In this document: piece after piece, positions 62,079 through 64,000 of the stretch
How the letters are laid out: each line of letters opens with the position of its first letter
How positions within the stretch are numbered: the stretch's first letter is position 1
Source: Siderastrea siderea
Lineage: Eukaryota > Cnidaria > Anthozoa > Scleractinia > Rhizangiidae
NCBI GenBank assembly: GCA_964030785.1
Contig: OZ034975.1
Location: 13,960,142-14,024,141, forward strand
DNA: 64,000 bases
Direction of reading: 5' to 3'
The notes under the pieces: generated by a model
What the model was told of the DNA's origin: nothing
The model's input: the letters and a program-made list of their open reading frames with translations, nothing else
The model's database searches: none
Position numbers and translations under genes: made by a program

Positions 62079-64000
62079 TGTCCTGCTAAAAAAAATACCA
62101 TAACTACCTTTAATTATCTATCTGCTTATTTCCCTCATTTTTTTTTTCATCGATGAAATAAGATCTCGAAAATTCGTCTCGCTTGTTGTGCACATAATTC
62201 TAACTTTTAAATCTATTGTGATTACGATTATTATTATCATTACTACACTCTTCTCAGTTTAAACATTTTAGGAATTAGACGCTATTGTTTGAATTAAAAT
62301 ATCGAGAGTTTACCTTCGGAGAACACCACGAACAACTGTACCCAAATCTTTCGATGTGTTATATATATATAATTATATATAATAAGGGTGAGTTTAAGCT
62401 CGTCGCGTTGAACATCTTTTAAGTATATATTTTATTTTGTTTTGATTTATTTTATTTTAAGAAATTTATTATTTTATTTTCTTTCATTTAATTTGTTTCA
62501 TTTTATTTTTTTTTTCATTTATGTAAAATAAAATAAGCTCTTTGAATTACCGACCAGTCACCTGGCGCAATATTTGTCTGCATGGCAAATTTTTATACTG
62601 ACTTCGGTTTAAGAAATTTGCATGTGTTTATCACGTCGCTAAAGAAAGGTAAGTGAGCCTTTGAGCCATTTACCGTAAGATCATAAGTCAAACTTTCTTC
62701 GCTTAATACAGTTTTTTTTCTATAAATTAGCGTCCTGTGAATTAGTTTTTCTGAAAATTCACGATAATTAAAGCACTCGTTTGGAATATTATGATTTTAG
62801 TTACCATTGGTAGCATTCTTTCAGTTAGTGGCTATGAAACCAAATAGTAAGTTATTTTTGCCTTGGTCATTCATTTTAATTTTTTAGGAACTATTCTTTG
62901 GATTACGGTAGAAAGCGTTTCAGTAGTGTGTTCTTTCACTGGTTTAACACATTGGCGGAATATAAACTAAAGACACATTAAAAACACATGGCAAATTACA
63001 ATGCTTGAATAATTAAATAAGGAAAAATAACTAAAAACATAAATTGGGAATTACAGGCAAGAAATACAGGAATTACAGAAAACTAAAGACAAAATTAATA
63101 AAGGAGAGGAAGAAAGGATACGAGAAATAGGAAAATTGAGCAGTTATGCTACATTGTTTGCAATTTTCTGTAGCACAATAGGTGCTTCAACATAATCATC
63201 CTCTCCCTCCATCATCGAAAGCAAGATATAATGAATATGTTTTTCAAAGGCTCTCTTGGGGAGTTGACGAAATTAATCGCAGATGCTATTTTAAAGTTTA
63301 GCTCCAAAGCTTAAAAACTTGGCTAAAAAAGAAACCAAAATTCCATTAAAGTCTTTTCAACATGAGGGCTATCACAATTAAAAAACCTTGTGTGGATTCA
63401 CCCACAGCAGACGTCGTTTAACACACTAGCAAATGCGACAACTGTGCGCCAAATAAATCCACCTTAGTTATGACATGTTTATAAAAGAAAACACGCTATT
63501 ATTGTGACTGAGAAACATCCAGATCGTGAATCACAACTAGACAAGTACAGCACTTTAAAACATTTCCTATCTACGTTGCGCTTTGGCAAGTGCATATTTC
63601 TTCCTCCTTCTTATTATTACTACAGATGTACATACCGTAGTCCTCAGTTATTTGGCTTTAGTGGTTTCTGGTGCCGTACGACTCACTGAAACGAACCTGT
63701 TGCCTAACTGTCGTTGTCAATGACTGCCTTGTTATGTGGACGACTGAAACACTTTCTAGGATCACCCATAAAGCAGACCATCCGACGACCTGAGTGGTAT
63801 GTCTTTTGTATGCCACTCTTGTGAGTGACGTATCAGCACATGACGTCACGATTTCTGCACTTTCAAAGATTGTTGAAAAGAGACATGACGACCTTTAATT
63901 ATCTATCTGCTTATTTTCCTTTTTTCCTTACTTTATTTTCCTAGATGAAATAAGATCTCGGAATTATTTCTTCTCGCTTGTTGTGCACATAATTATAATT
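62079..64000. promoter_or_regulatory. Upstream region: candidate 5' UTR intron and promoter
   Basis: No coding sequence recognised. An AT-rich run (ATATATATAATTATATATAA, about 62,360-62,381) could hold a TATA box but is unremarkable in this background. A 110-bp segment at about 62,105-62,210 recurs at 63,890-64,000. Which part is the promoter cannot be told from sequence alone. Confidence 0.35.

Overview
The window is eukaryotic genomic DNA, AT-rich and intron-rich, full of DNA-transposon remnants, tRNA-derived SINEs and a Crypton-like recombinase relic. The gene family, phase-1 exon modules and repeat families suggest a cnidarian, most likely a hexacoral such as a stony coral. The species call is inference.

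Almost the whole window is one minus-strand gene, with the start codon at 62,078 and the stop at 2,091. I rebuilt it by hand from splice sites as 37 coding exons, most too short to stand out as open reading frames. All intron phases agree, and the exons sum to 9,642 nt, or 3,213 residues plus a stop. In protein order the product has a signal peptide, four tandem PLAT domains, thirteen TSP1 domains, a REJ region, a stalk, a GAIN-like region with an apparently intact GPS (HL/T), a first membrane segment, the canonical polycystin PLAT, further membrane segments (11 in all), the extracellular polycystin (TOP) domain, a pore-like segment and a cytoplasmic tail made of three 64-residue repeats. It is a polycystin-1-like receptor-channel with an expanded extracellular part. 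I do not recall this domain order from described polycystins.

Layout: 62.0 kb, signal peptide exon. 59.4-61.95 kb, a 5'-truncated Ty3/Gypsy-type element in intron 1. 33.6-59.1 kb, four PLAT units of three exons each (A, B, C). Their introns record a two-unit block duplicating, with shared transposon insertions marking which units are sisters. 27.6-31.35 kb, thirteen 171-bp TSP1 exons at an exact 282-bp spacing plus one decayed copy. 10.4-26.9 kb, REJ, stalk and GAIN/GPS exons. 2.1-9.6 kb, PLAT5, membrane and channel exons. 1-2.09 kb, 3' UTR and flank. 62.08-64 kb, upstream region, including a duplicated 110-bp segment.

No second protein-coding gene with good support was found. Plus-strand open frames are antisense shadows, duplicated intron sequence or transposon relics. 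There is no CRISPR array, operon or prokaryotic signal.
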